NCBI GenBank assembly: GCA_026706425.1
Contig: JAPOYW010000032.1
Span: 1 to 21,283, forward strand
Length of the DNA: 21,283 bases
Source of the DNA: Gammaproteobacteria bacterium
GTDB taxonomy: Bacteria > Pseudomonadota > Gammaproteobacteria > Pseudomonadales > Azotimanducaceae
Direction: 5' to 3'
The translations under genes were made by a program, and so were the position numbers. Below, in pieces: positions 7,510 to 16,000 of this stretch (its first letter is position 1; every line of letters begins with the position of its first letter). The notes beneath the pieces were generated by a model. It saw only the letters and a program-made list of their open reading frames with translations. It was not told the DNA's origin and made no database searches.

Positions 7510-7517
7510 AAGCGTGC

Positions 7518-7523
7518 TACTCT
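7518..7523 (+). promoter_or_regulatory. Candidate extended -10 promoter element
   Basis: TACTCT with TGC immediately upstream matches the extended -10 pattern TGN-TANNNT. It lies 28 bases before the ATG at 7552, and the inverted repeat occupies the place of the -35. No strong Shine-Dalgarno sequence is visible between it and the ATG. Confidence 0.35.
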
Positions 7524-7551
7524 CACGACGTTCTGGCAATCGCACAACCCG

Positions 7552-8859
7552 ATGGATCGGTTGCTCTACAACGACCTGCTGTCCTGGAAACGGGAACCCC
7601 GCCGCAAGCCGGTGCTGATCGACGGTGCGCGGCAGACTGGCAAAACGCACCTAATCGAACAGATCTTCGGTGCCCGGCAGTTTCGCAAGGTCCACAAGCT
7701 GGACTTCAACTTTGCGCCGGGACTAGCGAGCGTGTTCGCCGACGGCCTGGCGCCGCGCACCATCGTCGACAACATCGAGGTGCGGTTCAACGAGCCCGTC
7801 GATCTGGCGCGGGATCTCATCTTCTTCGACGAGGTGGGCGACTGCCAGTCGGCCCTAGACTCCCTCAAGTACTTCGCCGAGCAGATGCCGAACGCGTTCG
7901 TCTGCGCGACTGGCTCCAATATCGGCCTGTTGACCTCATTTCCCGTCGGCAAAGTGAGCCGCCTCGAGCTGTTCCCGCTTTGCTTCGAAGAGTTCGTGAT
8001 GGCTTCCGGACAGACGCGCCTGTTGGAGATGTTCCGCACACGGGCAAGGAGCAGCACGGCACACGAACGGCTGTGGTCGTTGTTTCTGGACTACACCTTC
8101 GTGGGCGGGATGCCCGAGGCGGTGGCGGCGTGGTTCGACCCCCGGCACGGCATGGCCCAGCGCATCAGCCAGGTCGAGACGATCCACAGCGACCTTGTGA
8201 CAGGGTTCGAGCGCGATTTCGGCAAGTACGCCGGCCCCGCACATGCGCAGCACATCGACGCGGTCTTCCACAACATTCCCCGCCAACTAGAGACGACGCT
8301 TGACGGCTCGGTAAAGCGCTTCCGGTTTCAAGGTGTGGTGGCACGCAAGCGCGGCTACCAGGATCTCCGGGGTCCCATCGATTGGCTGGAGAAGTGCCGA
8401 TTGGCGTGGAAGTGCTATCCCATCGTCAGCGAGCCGACCCCGCCCTTGCCGCATCTTACGAAGGAGAGCCGCTTCCGCCTGTTCCTCTTCGACATCGGCA
8501 TTCTCCGATACCTCCTGCGCCTCCCCTACGCGTTGCAGCGCGAGCCCAAATACGGATACAAGGGTTTCATAGCGGAGAACTTCGTCCAGACTGAACTATG
8601 TGCCCGCGTCGGCCATCCGACCTACGGCTGGGCGGAGGGACGCGCTGAAATCGAGTTCCTTCACCAAGCCCGGAACGGCGAGATCGTCCCCGTGGAGGTG
8701 AAGAGCCGGCGTCGCAGCCGCGCCAAGAGCTTGAGCTCCTACATTAGCCGCTACGCGCCCGAACGAGCGATCACACTAACGGCCGATCCCCGCGGCGGCC
8801 GAGACGGCGTGGTTACCAACTGGCCGCTCTATGAGGCGCAGTACCTGCGGGACTTGTGA
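7552..8859 (+). CDS. AAA_14/DUF4143 ATPase with C-terminal PD-(D/E)XK-like domain
   Basis: 435 residues. The N-terminal P-loop domain (AAA_14) has Walker A GARQTGKT (25-32), Walker B LIFFDEV (89-95) and the ATGSNIGLL sensor segment (119-127), followed by the RLELFPLCFEEF motif (137-148) typical of this family. The C-terminal DUF4143 part has GFIAENFVQTEL (338-349), then AEIEFL, where E368 stands at the place usually held by Asp (family pattern EVDFL), and VEVKS (381-385), the ExK strand of a nuclease-like fold. Length is usual for the family. The function is unknown. Such genes occur in many copies in some genomes and are often associated with mobile or defence regions. It probably has its own promoter with the inverted repeat at 7484-7509. 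Confidence 0.88.
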   Translation: MDRLLYNDLLSWKREPRRKPVLIDGARQTGKTHLIEQIFGARQFRKVHKLDFNFAPGLASVFADGLAPRTIVDNIEVRFNEPVDLARDLIFFDEVGDCQSALDSLKYFAEQMPNAFVCATGSNIGLLTSFPVGKVSRLELFPLCFEEFVMASGQTRLLEMFRTRARSSTAHERLWSLFLDYTFVGGMPEAVAAWFDPRHGMAQRISQVETIHSDLVTGFERDFGKYAGPAHAQHIDAVFHNIPRQLETTLDGSVKRFRFQGVVARKRGYQDLRGPIDWLEKCRLAWKCYPIVSEPTPPLPHLTKESRFRLFLFDIGILRYLLRLPYALQREPKYGYKGFIAENFVQTELCARVGHPTYGWAEGRAEIEFLHQARNGEIVPVEVKSRRRSRAKSLSSYISRYAPERAITLTADPRGGRDGVVTNWPLYEAQYLRDL

Positions 8860-8901
8860 GGGGATGCGTCCCCTTTACGCGTAGAGTCACCAAACGAACC
8901 C

Positions 8902-8921
8902 GTCTGCGGTGCACCGCAGAC
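8902..8921. repeat. Perfect 20-bp palindrome with no spacer
   Basis: GTCTGCGGTGCACCGCAGAC reads the same on both strands. It lies 43 bases after the stop at 8859. It could form the terminator stem of the upstream gene (no T-tract follows, so at best Rho-assisted), a binding site for a symmetric DNA-binding protein, or a recombination or restriction-type target. Confidence 0.6.
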
Positions 8922-9095
8922 TGGTCATGTTTCGCATCCTTCGTGGCGGTTCCGCCTTTGCGGGCGAACGCAGGCGACCTGCGGGATTGGTAGCGGGCGT
9001 GGACGACGGCCGGAAACTGAGGACGTCGAACGGATGGGTCGACAACGGTTGCGCGAGGGACGACGAGCTTGCGGAAACGAGCGACTGGGCGAGGA

Positions 9096-9125
9096 CGTGC
9101 TGGTAGGACTGGCGGCGCCAGCACG
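9096..9125. repeat. Inverted repeat with 8-bp arms, alternative stem inside
   Basis: CGTGCTGG (9096-9103) pairs with CCAGCACG (9118-9125). A competing shorter stem, CTGGCG/CGCCAG, uses part of the right arm. It sits 40 bases upstream of the nuclease start and could be part of the mRNA leader or an operator. GC-rich DNA makes chance stems common. Confidence 0.35.
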
Positions 9126-9165
9126 ACGACTTTGCTAGTGTCCCGCCTTTTCGGGGACTCCCGGT

Positions 9166-10204
9166 ATGACCGATTCGAGCGTGTTCGCCCACGTCGTCCT
9201 ACGAAACAATGCACCGGAGCCCACAGCCACGCTGGCTCTCGAGTACTTGCTCGGTCACGAAGATGCCCTCTTCAAGTTCGCGGAGTTGTGGCCCGAGGAG
9301 ATTCGCGAGAAAGTAAAGCCCCGTCGTGTAGAGAGCGAGACAACCCACGGCGACGAAGACGCACGTCCCGATCTGTCGATCTACGACGACTCGAACACTT
9401 GCCGTGTGTTGGTCGAGAACAAATTCTGGGCAGGCCTAACCCCTCACCAGCCGGTCAAGTACCTCGAAGAACTACCGACCAACGGTGCCGGCGCATTGCT
9501 CCTTTTCATAGTGCCCAAAGACCGAAGTGTCCACGGTCTGGCAAGAACTCAAACTGCGCTGCGGCGAGGCGAAAGTACGGAACGAACGACATGCGCCGGA
9601 CCCATTGGCGACATTGCCGAATGGTCGAATCCTCGCGATCACAAGTTGGCGTCGCGTACTTGAAAACCTATGGACCGTGCGCAGGATCGAGGCGGATGTC
9701 GCCCAACTACGAGTGTTGACGGATCGGATGAACGCGGACGCGTTTCTGCCGCTGCGCCAGGAAGAACTGACAAACCAGCAGACGCCGACACGGATGATCA
9801 ACTATGCCGATCTCGTGTTAGCAATTGCGGAGAGACTGAAGACTCGACGTGTGGCAAGCACGAAAGGTCTACGACCGTCTCACGGCTACCACACGACCGG
9901 ACGATATCTGCTGCTCCGCGACCGGATCGGAGTCTGGCTAGGCGTGGACCTTCGGTATTGGAAGCAGGAGGGTTCTACACCTATTTGGTGTCACATCTGG
10001 AGCGGAGAGTGGTATGGGGTCGATCCGATCTGGACGCGATTCGAGCAGTTGTTTGGCGAAGGCGTCGTAGTGGATGCTAACTCGCGATCTTTTCCAATTG
10101 CGCTTAAGACAGGTGTGGAGCACGAATCGGTTATCGACGCAGCGGCTGACCGACTCACGCAAATCGCCGACGCGTTGATCCACGCGCTGAACGATCTCGA
10201 ATAG
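9166..10204 (+). pseudogene. PD-(D/E)XK nuclease family protein, broken by a +1 frameshift
   Basis: The N-terminal frame runs 9166-9663 and the C-terminal frame 9527-10204. Their contents join smoothly as ...LLLFIVPKDR / VSTVWQEL..., with the shift between about 9517 and 9530. The span of 1,039 bases is one more than a multiple of three, so removing one base gives a 345-residue protein. The nuclease core is visible: D69 (ARPDLSIYD), E84-N-K86 (LVENKFWAG) and Q95 in the following helix (HQPVKYLEELP). The C-terminal part (from about 125) is a second alpha/beta domain with W-rich strands (YWKQEG, WSGEWYG) of unknown function. A GGGGA lies 8-12 bases before the ATG. Convergent with the helicase operon. 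The break may be a true inactivating mutation or a sequencing error. Confidence 0.75.
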
Positions 10205-10355
10205 TCGGTCAGCTCCGTAGTTGTGCGGTTTTTCGAGCTGGTCCGCTTCTTGTGCGAGTGTGGCAGGGGCGGTCGTCGTTGATTTGTCCGGCCTAACCGG
10301 CTCAACCGGACAGGTGTCATCGCGGAGATAGGATGGGTATACGATCCCGTTCGGT
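10205..10355. other. Convergent intergenic region with a possible two-way terminator
   Basis: Separates the rightward nuclease gene from the leftward helicase gene. The stem TGTCCGG (10285-10291) / CCGGACA (10306-10312) with a 14-base loop is followed by no T-tract on either side, so it is only a weak terminator candidate. A GTTTTTCGAG at about 10228-10237 adds a short T run. No gene seen. Confidence 0.35.
10285..10312. terminator. Stem-loop between convergent genes
   Basis: Seven perfect base pairs (TGTCCGG/CCGGACA). CCGG is repeated inside the loop and allows other pairings. Its place between two gene ends supports a transcription-ending role for both strands, but it lacks a U-tract. Confidence 0.3.
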
Positions 10356-13055
10356 CTAGCTGCCGTGCCTCGCTGCTTCTGCGGGGACAAGACAAGCCAC
10401 ACTCTCAAGATCCGGCAACACAAAAGGAAGTTCAAGCTCGCCGATCTGCGACTCGACATACCGCCGTGCAACATCCATGTGATCGGAAACGTCGTACGCT
10501 GGCCGCGCGTCCGCAAAGGCTAGGCCGCGGGGTTTGTCAGCCAGCGGGTTCAGGCGTTGCATGAGTTCCCAGTCTCGAACTAGCGACCAGCTACCGTCGC
10601 TGCGCGACTCGGCTGCGACGACAACGCCGCGAACAGGACCATCGGAGCTGGTTATACGATCCCGCACACTGAACACGAAGACCGGCGCATCCAATCCTCG
10701 TATTGTTGCGAAAGCCCCGGTTAGTTCCACCGCGTCGCGAACCGCACGGTCGACTACGCGCAGTCCTACCCCAGCGACATCCTCCCCTTCGTTTGGTTGC
10801 GGTTCTCGGGCGAAGAGGACGTCGTAGCGGTCGACCGCTGCAATCGAGAAGTCGTCCTTCCACTCGTCCGGCGGCCGGAAGCGCAGCCGGGTGTCCTCCG
10901 TTTGGTCGGGTCGACGACCACGCACCGCAAGGACGGCTTTGAAAAATGGCACGAGGTCTGGCAGATCCACCTGCGGAATCTGCCCCGCGACCGCTCCGAA
11001 GTCGAAGCGTGCGACATTGCCAACCAGATTGCGCACAGTGTTCACGGCGTCTTGGCCGCCGAACGTCGCCGTCTCCGTGTCGAACCAGTCGTCGAGCGTC
11101 TGTGTATCGAGTGTGGGATCGGCATCAGCGAACACCTTGGTGAGCATGCCCGGAGACGCCATACCAACCACGAGCTGGCGAATGTCCTCAGGGTCGTCCA
11201 TCGCACCCTGGAAAGCCAGGTTAATTCGCTTCAGCTTCTCGTCCAGAAGGTCCCAGATGCGGCTCTCGACCGTATCCGGATTTCGTACGGTGACTACATC
11301 GACGGGCTCGGTTTGACCGTAGCGACTTAAGCGCCCCACGCGTTGATGCAAGCGCATGGGGTTCCACGGCAGATCCACGTGAATCAGTGCGGCGCAATGC
11401 TCCTGGAGGTCAACGCCCTCGCCAGCCGCTTCCGTGGAAACGAGAAAACGCACTTCACCCCGGTTGAACCGCGCCGCAGCAAGGCGTCGGTCCTCCCTAC
11501 GATGTGAGGCCATTCCCGAGGCGTCTTGGACATCCTCAACGAAACCGTCGCCGTTGATAAATGTCACGCAACCATCACCGTGGCGTTTGTGCAGCGCACT
11601 CATTAGCAGTGCCTGAGTAGCCTTGTATTCGGTGAAGAAGAGCACGGAACGGTCGACAAAGGATTCGTCGATGACGGCGAGAATGCGCTCGATCTTTGTC
11701 TCATCGGTCACATTGTTCGCCGCCACCAACAACTCCTGTAAGGCTGGAATCTCGTTCGGATTGAGATCGACTCCGCTCAGGGTTTCCGCCAGGCGCTCTT
11801 CCAATCGACTGATCTCGTCCAGATTTGCTGGGTCGTCCTCTGCCTGCAACTCTTCAAGGCGCTCCTGATCCACGCGAGACTCTTCCAATCTGGCCTCGGC
11901 TTCCTGTAGCCGTACGAGCCGTCGCGCAAGGGCCCGTCGCACTGCAGCCACGGAACTCGATGCTAATTTCTGCATCGTGATCAGAACTAGGATCACCATA
12001 CGCCGGTCTTGGAAGCCAAGACCCGCTGCGTAGGCCTTGCCGGTCACGATGAACTGCGTGAGTTGATCGTAGAACCGAGCTTCTTGTGGGGAATACGCGT
12101 AGGTCTCTCGTGTTGATCGTATGTCCGTGAACAGTGGCTTGCCAGACATATCCGTTACAGACTGTTTGTTGTTTCGAATCATGACCGAGCGCAGCTTCTC
12201 CACCTGCTCTTCGAGAGGCTGTTCGGGGTTGAAATCTTCGGGTCGAAGCAGCTTCAGCAGAGAAAGGAATCCCGTGTCCTTGCCGCGATGCGGTGTGCCG
12301 GTGAAGAGCACTAGGGATCGTATCATGCCCCTTTCTTGGAGATGCTCCATGAGCTGGTACGAGAGCGTGCGGTGGCCTTGTTCGTCTACGTTCATGTGGT
12401 GAGCTTCGTCGATGAGTACGAGGTCCCACGGTTGTGCGTCGAACAGGCGCTCCCAACGATTGCCCGTGTCGAGACGCAACGTATGCGCCGAGGCGATCAC
12501 CCGGTCTTGGGTGTTCCAAAAGTCGGATGCTTCCGTATCGGCAGCAGGAACGTAGTTGGAGATTCGGATGTCGAACATTTCCCGCAGTCGCACTTGCCAC
12601 TGTGAGACCAGGCTGGCGGGCGCCAAAATTAGCAGCCGACGCACGCGCCCCGACGACAGCAGCGGAGTGAGGATGAGCCCCGCTTCGATCGTCTTGCCAA
12701 GTCCCACGTCGTCCGCCACCAGCCATCGCGTCGGCCACGACTCAAGCACGCACTTGCAGACCCAGAGTTGGTGCGGCAGCAAGGCAATGCGGGATCGGGA
12801 AAAAACACCCCAGGCGTCGTTAACTGATCGAATGCACTCGCCGAGAATCCGCGTGGCGACATGCAGCGCGGGGTCGTGCCGTCCGGCGGTCATTCGCTCG
12901 GCCAGACCCTCGACGAGTTCGAGGTCGGCGGCCAGACATTCCTCTATCCCGTGCTCGAAGCGGACGACTACGCTCTCGCCCTGACCCAACAAGACTTGGC
13001 CGGAACCGAAACGAGGATGCCGGACAACCGCGTTGCTGTTGAATGGTGCCATCAT
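10356..13055 (-). CDS. RapA-like SNF2-family DEAD/DEAH helicase/translocase, second gene of the giant-ATPase operon
   Basis: 899 residues. Residues about 10-48 (VRHPRFGSGQVLLGQGESVVVRFE...) look like the small Tudor/SH3-like barrel found in UvrD/PcrA tails and CarD-type proteins, a likely nucleic-acid or polymerase contact. The SNF2 ATPase core follows: motif I DDVGLGKT (115-122), motif Ia LILAPASLVSQW (142-153), DEAH (216-219), motif III FTGTPHRG (251-258), a coiled-coil insertion at about 375-425, motif V STEAAGEGVDL (540-550) and motif VI QRVGRLSRYGQ (571-581). Residues about 610-899 are a RapA/SNF2-associated extension with no motif I can name. Such proteins translocate along duplex DNA. 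The ATG overlaps the TGA of the giant gene as ATGA (13052-13055), so the two proteins should be made together and probably interact. A second ATG follows immediately as an alternative start. DrmD of DISARM is a comparable SNF2 protein, but no other DISARM gene is here. Confidence 0.9.
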   Translation of the reverse strand: MMAPFNSNAVVRHPRFGSGQVLLGQGESVVVRFEHGIEECLAADLELVEGLAERMTAGRHDPALHVATRILGECIRSVNDAWGVFSRSRIALLPHQLWVCKCVLESWPTRWLVADDVGLGKTIEAGLILTPLLSSGRVRRLLILAPASLVSQWQVRLREMFDIRISNYVPAADTEASDFWNTQDRVIASAHTLRLDTGNRWERLFDAQPWDLVLIDEAHHMNVDEQGHRTLSYQLMEHLQERGMIRSLVLFTGTPHRGKDTGFLSLLKLLRPEDFNPEQPLEEQVEKLRSVMIRNNKQSVTDMSGKPLFTDIRSTRETYAYSPQEARFYDQLTQFIVTGKAYAAGLGFQDRRMVILVLITMQKLASSSVAAVRRALARRLVRLQEAEARLEESRVDQERLEELQAEDDPANLDEISRLEERLAETLSGVDLNPNEIPALQELLVAANNVTDETKIERILAVIDESFVDRSVLFFTEYKATQALLMSALHKRHGDGCVTFINGDGFVEDVQDASGMASHRREDRRLAAARFNRGEVRFLVSTEAAGEGVDLQEHCAALIHVDLPWNPMRLHQRVGRLSRYGQTEPVDVVTVRNPDTVESRIWDLLDEKLKRINLAFQGAMDDPEDIRQLVVGMASPGMLTKVFADADPTLDTQTLDDWFDTETATFGGQDAVNTVRNLVGNVARFDFGAVAGQIPQVDLPDLVPFFKAVLAVRGRRPDQTEDTRLRFRPPDEWKDDFSIAAVDRYDVLFAREPQPNEGEDVAGVGLRVVDRAVRDAVELTGAFATIRGLDAPVFVFSVRDRITSSDGPVRGVVVAAESRSDGSWSLVRDWELMQRLNPLADKPRGLAFADARPAYDVSDHMDVARRYVESQIGELELPFVLPDLESVACLVPAEAARHGS

Positions 13056-16000
13056 TGGTCCAACCCGAACCGAAGGCGCAGAACCTCGTTCGAGGACACG
13101 TGCCGAAGCGGTACGTCAAACGCACGATGAAGATTTGGGGTCGCCGTCCCCAACTCGGAAGCCAGAAAACGGAAGATGGCACGCGCCTTCTGCGAGTTGG
13201 ACATGCCGTCAACCGGCCGGTCGAAGCCAAGGGCGTCTAACAATCGAAGCACCTGCTCCGATGGTACCCAGCAGTCCGGGAATAAATGCTCGCCCTCGAC
13301 AACTTCCAGACGCACGAGTTCCCGAAGCACCCAGTGGAGACCCATGTCGAGCGGCGCGGGCGGCGCATCGAAGTGAGTACCTGCGCCCGTGAGTGCCTCG
13401 TCCACCCGCGGCGCAAGCAAACGAGTCACTTGATACATGTTATCAGGACGTAGTCCGGCCGAATTGAGCAAACGAACATATACATCCCGATATCGACTAA
13501 GTTGATAGATCGCTGGAAACAGTGACATCCAACTCGGGTAGATCAGCTTGGCACATGAGTCGTCCTGCCAGCCCCGCAGCATTCCCATCCAGGCACCCAC
13601 ATCGTCGGGGTTCGTGAATATGTCCCACCATCCCCGCTCGTGGGCCAGCTCGAGAAATCTGCGGTGGTGATAGTCCTGGGTACGACCAAGGCTTCGGCAC
13701 GCGCCGAGAACCAATAGGGCGAGCCAGTGATCTTCCGAGCCGGCTTGCAGGCGGCCTGAAATACCGTCTCGCCGCAGCCATTCCGGCCAAGCCTGCTTCT
13801 CGCAGGCAGCGATCACTTTGGTGCGCACGGCAGGATCGTCCCACCATGCCAATAACAGGTTGAAGAATTTCTTGGAGTCCGGAACCGGTGGTGATGTTGG
13901 TTCTATTGCATGGAACCGGTCGGGAAACAAGGCACCCAGAAGTCTCTGGCGACGCCAAGGTTCCGTGCACAGGTCTTCGAGCATTCGGCGGACGTCGTCG
14001 AAGGCCACAAGCCACGGCGGTCGGGTGTTGCGCGAGACGAGATGCGATAGAACGCGCTCCTGCAATTCTCCGTCCAACAGATAGCGAACTGCGGCGGGGC
14101 GAAGGTCCTCCTCGAGGCCAGTGTACCAATCCGCCATTTCGTTGGCATCAACGCGATGCTGCATCCGAAGCCACCGGCACACGGTCCAATCTTCGCGGCA
14201 CTCGATGTACGGAGAATCGAGAATCCGAACGTTAGGAGCGAAGGCAGACCGCAGGAATTCGTCCCTGAGGTCTCCGTCAGTCTCATCCCGTAATGCGGAG
14301 GCTTCTCGAAACAGCAGTCTTTGCAGCGGCTGGGAGCTTCCGTCGGCTGATCGCGCTTGCAACCTGGGGCGCCAAGTTGCCCCATTCGGATCGTTGGAAA
14401 TCAAGTCCCAAGCCGTACCTTCGGATAGTGGCCGTAACGCGTGTAGCCGCGCCGGCGTCAAGTCGTAGCCCCACTGCCCAGCCAGCGCCTCCAACAGGTC
14501 GCACGGGCGAATCTGAGTCGAACGGATGCGATTCCTATCTTTATCCCCGAGAGTGCGCAGTGGCGCCAGGAGTCGATGGGTTTCCTCGGATACGATGCGG
14601 CGGCTGCCAACTAGTGGCCGGAATTCTTCATCGTCGATTTCAGCGAGGACGGCGCATACGTTTGGGTCGTCCAAACCGCCGACGGCAACTTCACACGACA
14701 TCCCTGCATTCAGCGGGGGAAGCAGCGGGGAAAATGGCGCTGGGAGACCAGTGGGCACGACCGAGCGGGCAGCCATCCACGCGGAGATCCCGCGACCGTT
14801 CCCATGCAACTCTCGGAGAAACTTCTGACGCAGTGTATCAGCGTTATTCAGGCCAAGCGCGAGAACCTTCCACAGCGAAGACAAGAAAACCCGGCCGTCT
14901 CGGTTGACCAATGCCCTAAGGGATGCATCCGATGGATCGACCAACACGTCGTGAAGCTCAATCAAACCCCTTCCAAGCGCTTCGCCGAAGCCACCGACCG
15001 CTCGAAGGGTCGTGTGGTCGTCGAGCGAGACATGAGTTCTTCCCGGGTCAAGCTTGAAGGGTCCGTTGACGACGTATCCACAGCCCCAACTCTCGCTCGT
15101 AGGCGTGACGTTCCACAGAAACGGCAAAGTGGAGTCGAAGGGTGTTGAAACACCCTCTCGGATTCCGACGGCCAACGCCGCGGTACCCATGTCTTCTCGC
15201 CCTGCGTCCGCCGGTCGGAAACAAAGGATTCGCCAGCGACCATCGTGGTCGGGTAGCTCGGTCTCAGCGCCAACCGACCACCCGGGGGCGTCGTCGATGG
15301 GTTTTCGGTCGAAGACGTGAACGCCCGAAAAGGGTCCGCCTTCTATAACCACTTCCCGCAGTTGCCGCGCGAATACAGGCAACAGAGAACGTGCGTAGGT
15401 AAAGCGACAGAACAGTTGCTGGATCAGTGTTTGCGCGTCGACATCCGGGCGTAGCGGAAGCCGGACGCGCGTTGTCCGACGGCCTTCAACCATCAGTGAA
15501 TCCGCATCGTCTGCGACGGCTCGTTCCTGCGGCAGCAACCCACCGGCAATGGAGAAAGCGATGAAGCCACTGACCACGGATGGGCACGACGAGACAAGAT
15601 GGACCGACTTGAAGCCGAGGCCAAAGCGGCCGGTAGTCGAAGAAGACGAGGCGCTTCCAGGCGCTTCACCGGGCTTACCACTTAGATTCATGAGCATCAT
15701 GAAGTATAGATCCTGATCCCACTGACGCTCCCGGCCGGCCGGGAAGGCCGCACCACCGGTGTCGTTGATCGGGCGCCCCCAGTGAACAACGTCCACGGTC
15801 ACCGTGCCGTCATGCTCGTGGACACGAATCAAGAGACGACAAGTATTGGCCGGCAGCGGCCCACCCTTGATCTCGGAGGCCTGCGCAAGTGCGTCGTCCG
15901 CATTTTGTGCGAGTTCCAACAGCACGCTATCGCTTCTGTAGCCATAGCGGAGCATCAGCCCGTTGACCCGCTTCCAAAGAAATGTCTGCTCCTCGGGAGC

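Larger units (their letters stand above)
7336..7551. other. Intergenic region with an AT-rich island
   Basis: The first about 110 bases are GC-rich and contain no gene or clear terminator. From about 7452 to 7508 the DNA turns sharply AT-rich (TTTTTATC, a run of six A), in contrast to the rest of the window, and ends in the perfect inverted repeat at 7484-7509. The region looks like the promoter/operator of the gene starting at 7552. Confidence 0.5.
8860..9165. other. Intergenic region with palindromes, no gene seen
   Basis: About 300 bases between two rightward genes. It contains the 20-bp perfect palindrome at 8902-8921, the stem-loop at 9096-9125, and a short GTCCC...GGGAC stem just before the next start. 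No frame looks like a protein. A TGCTAGTGT near 9134-9142 may be a -10 element for the nuclease gene. Confidence 0.45.
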
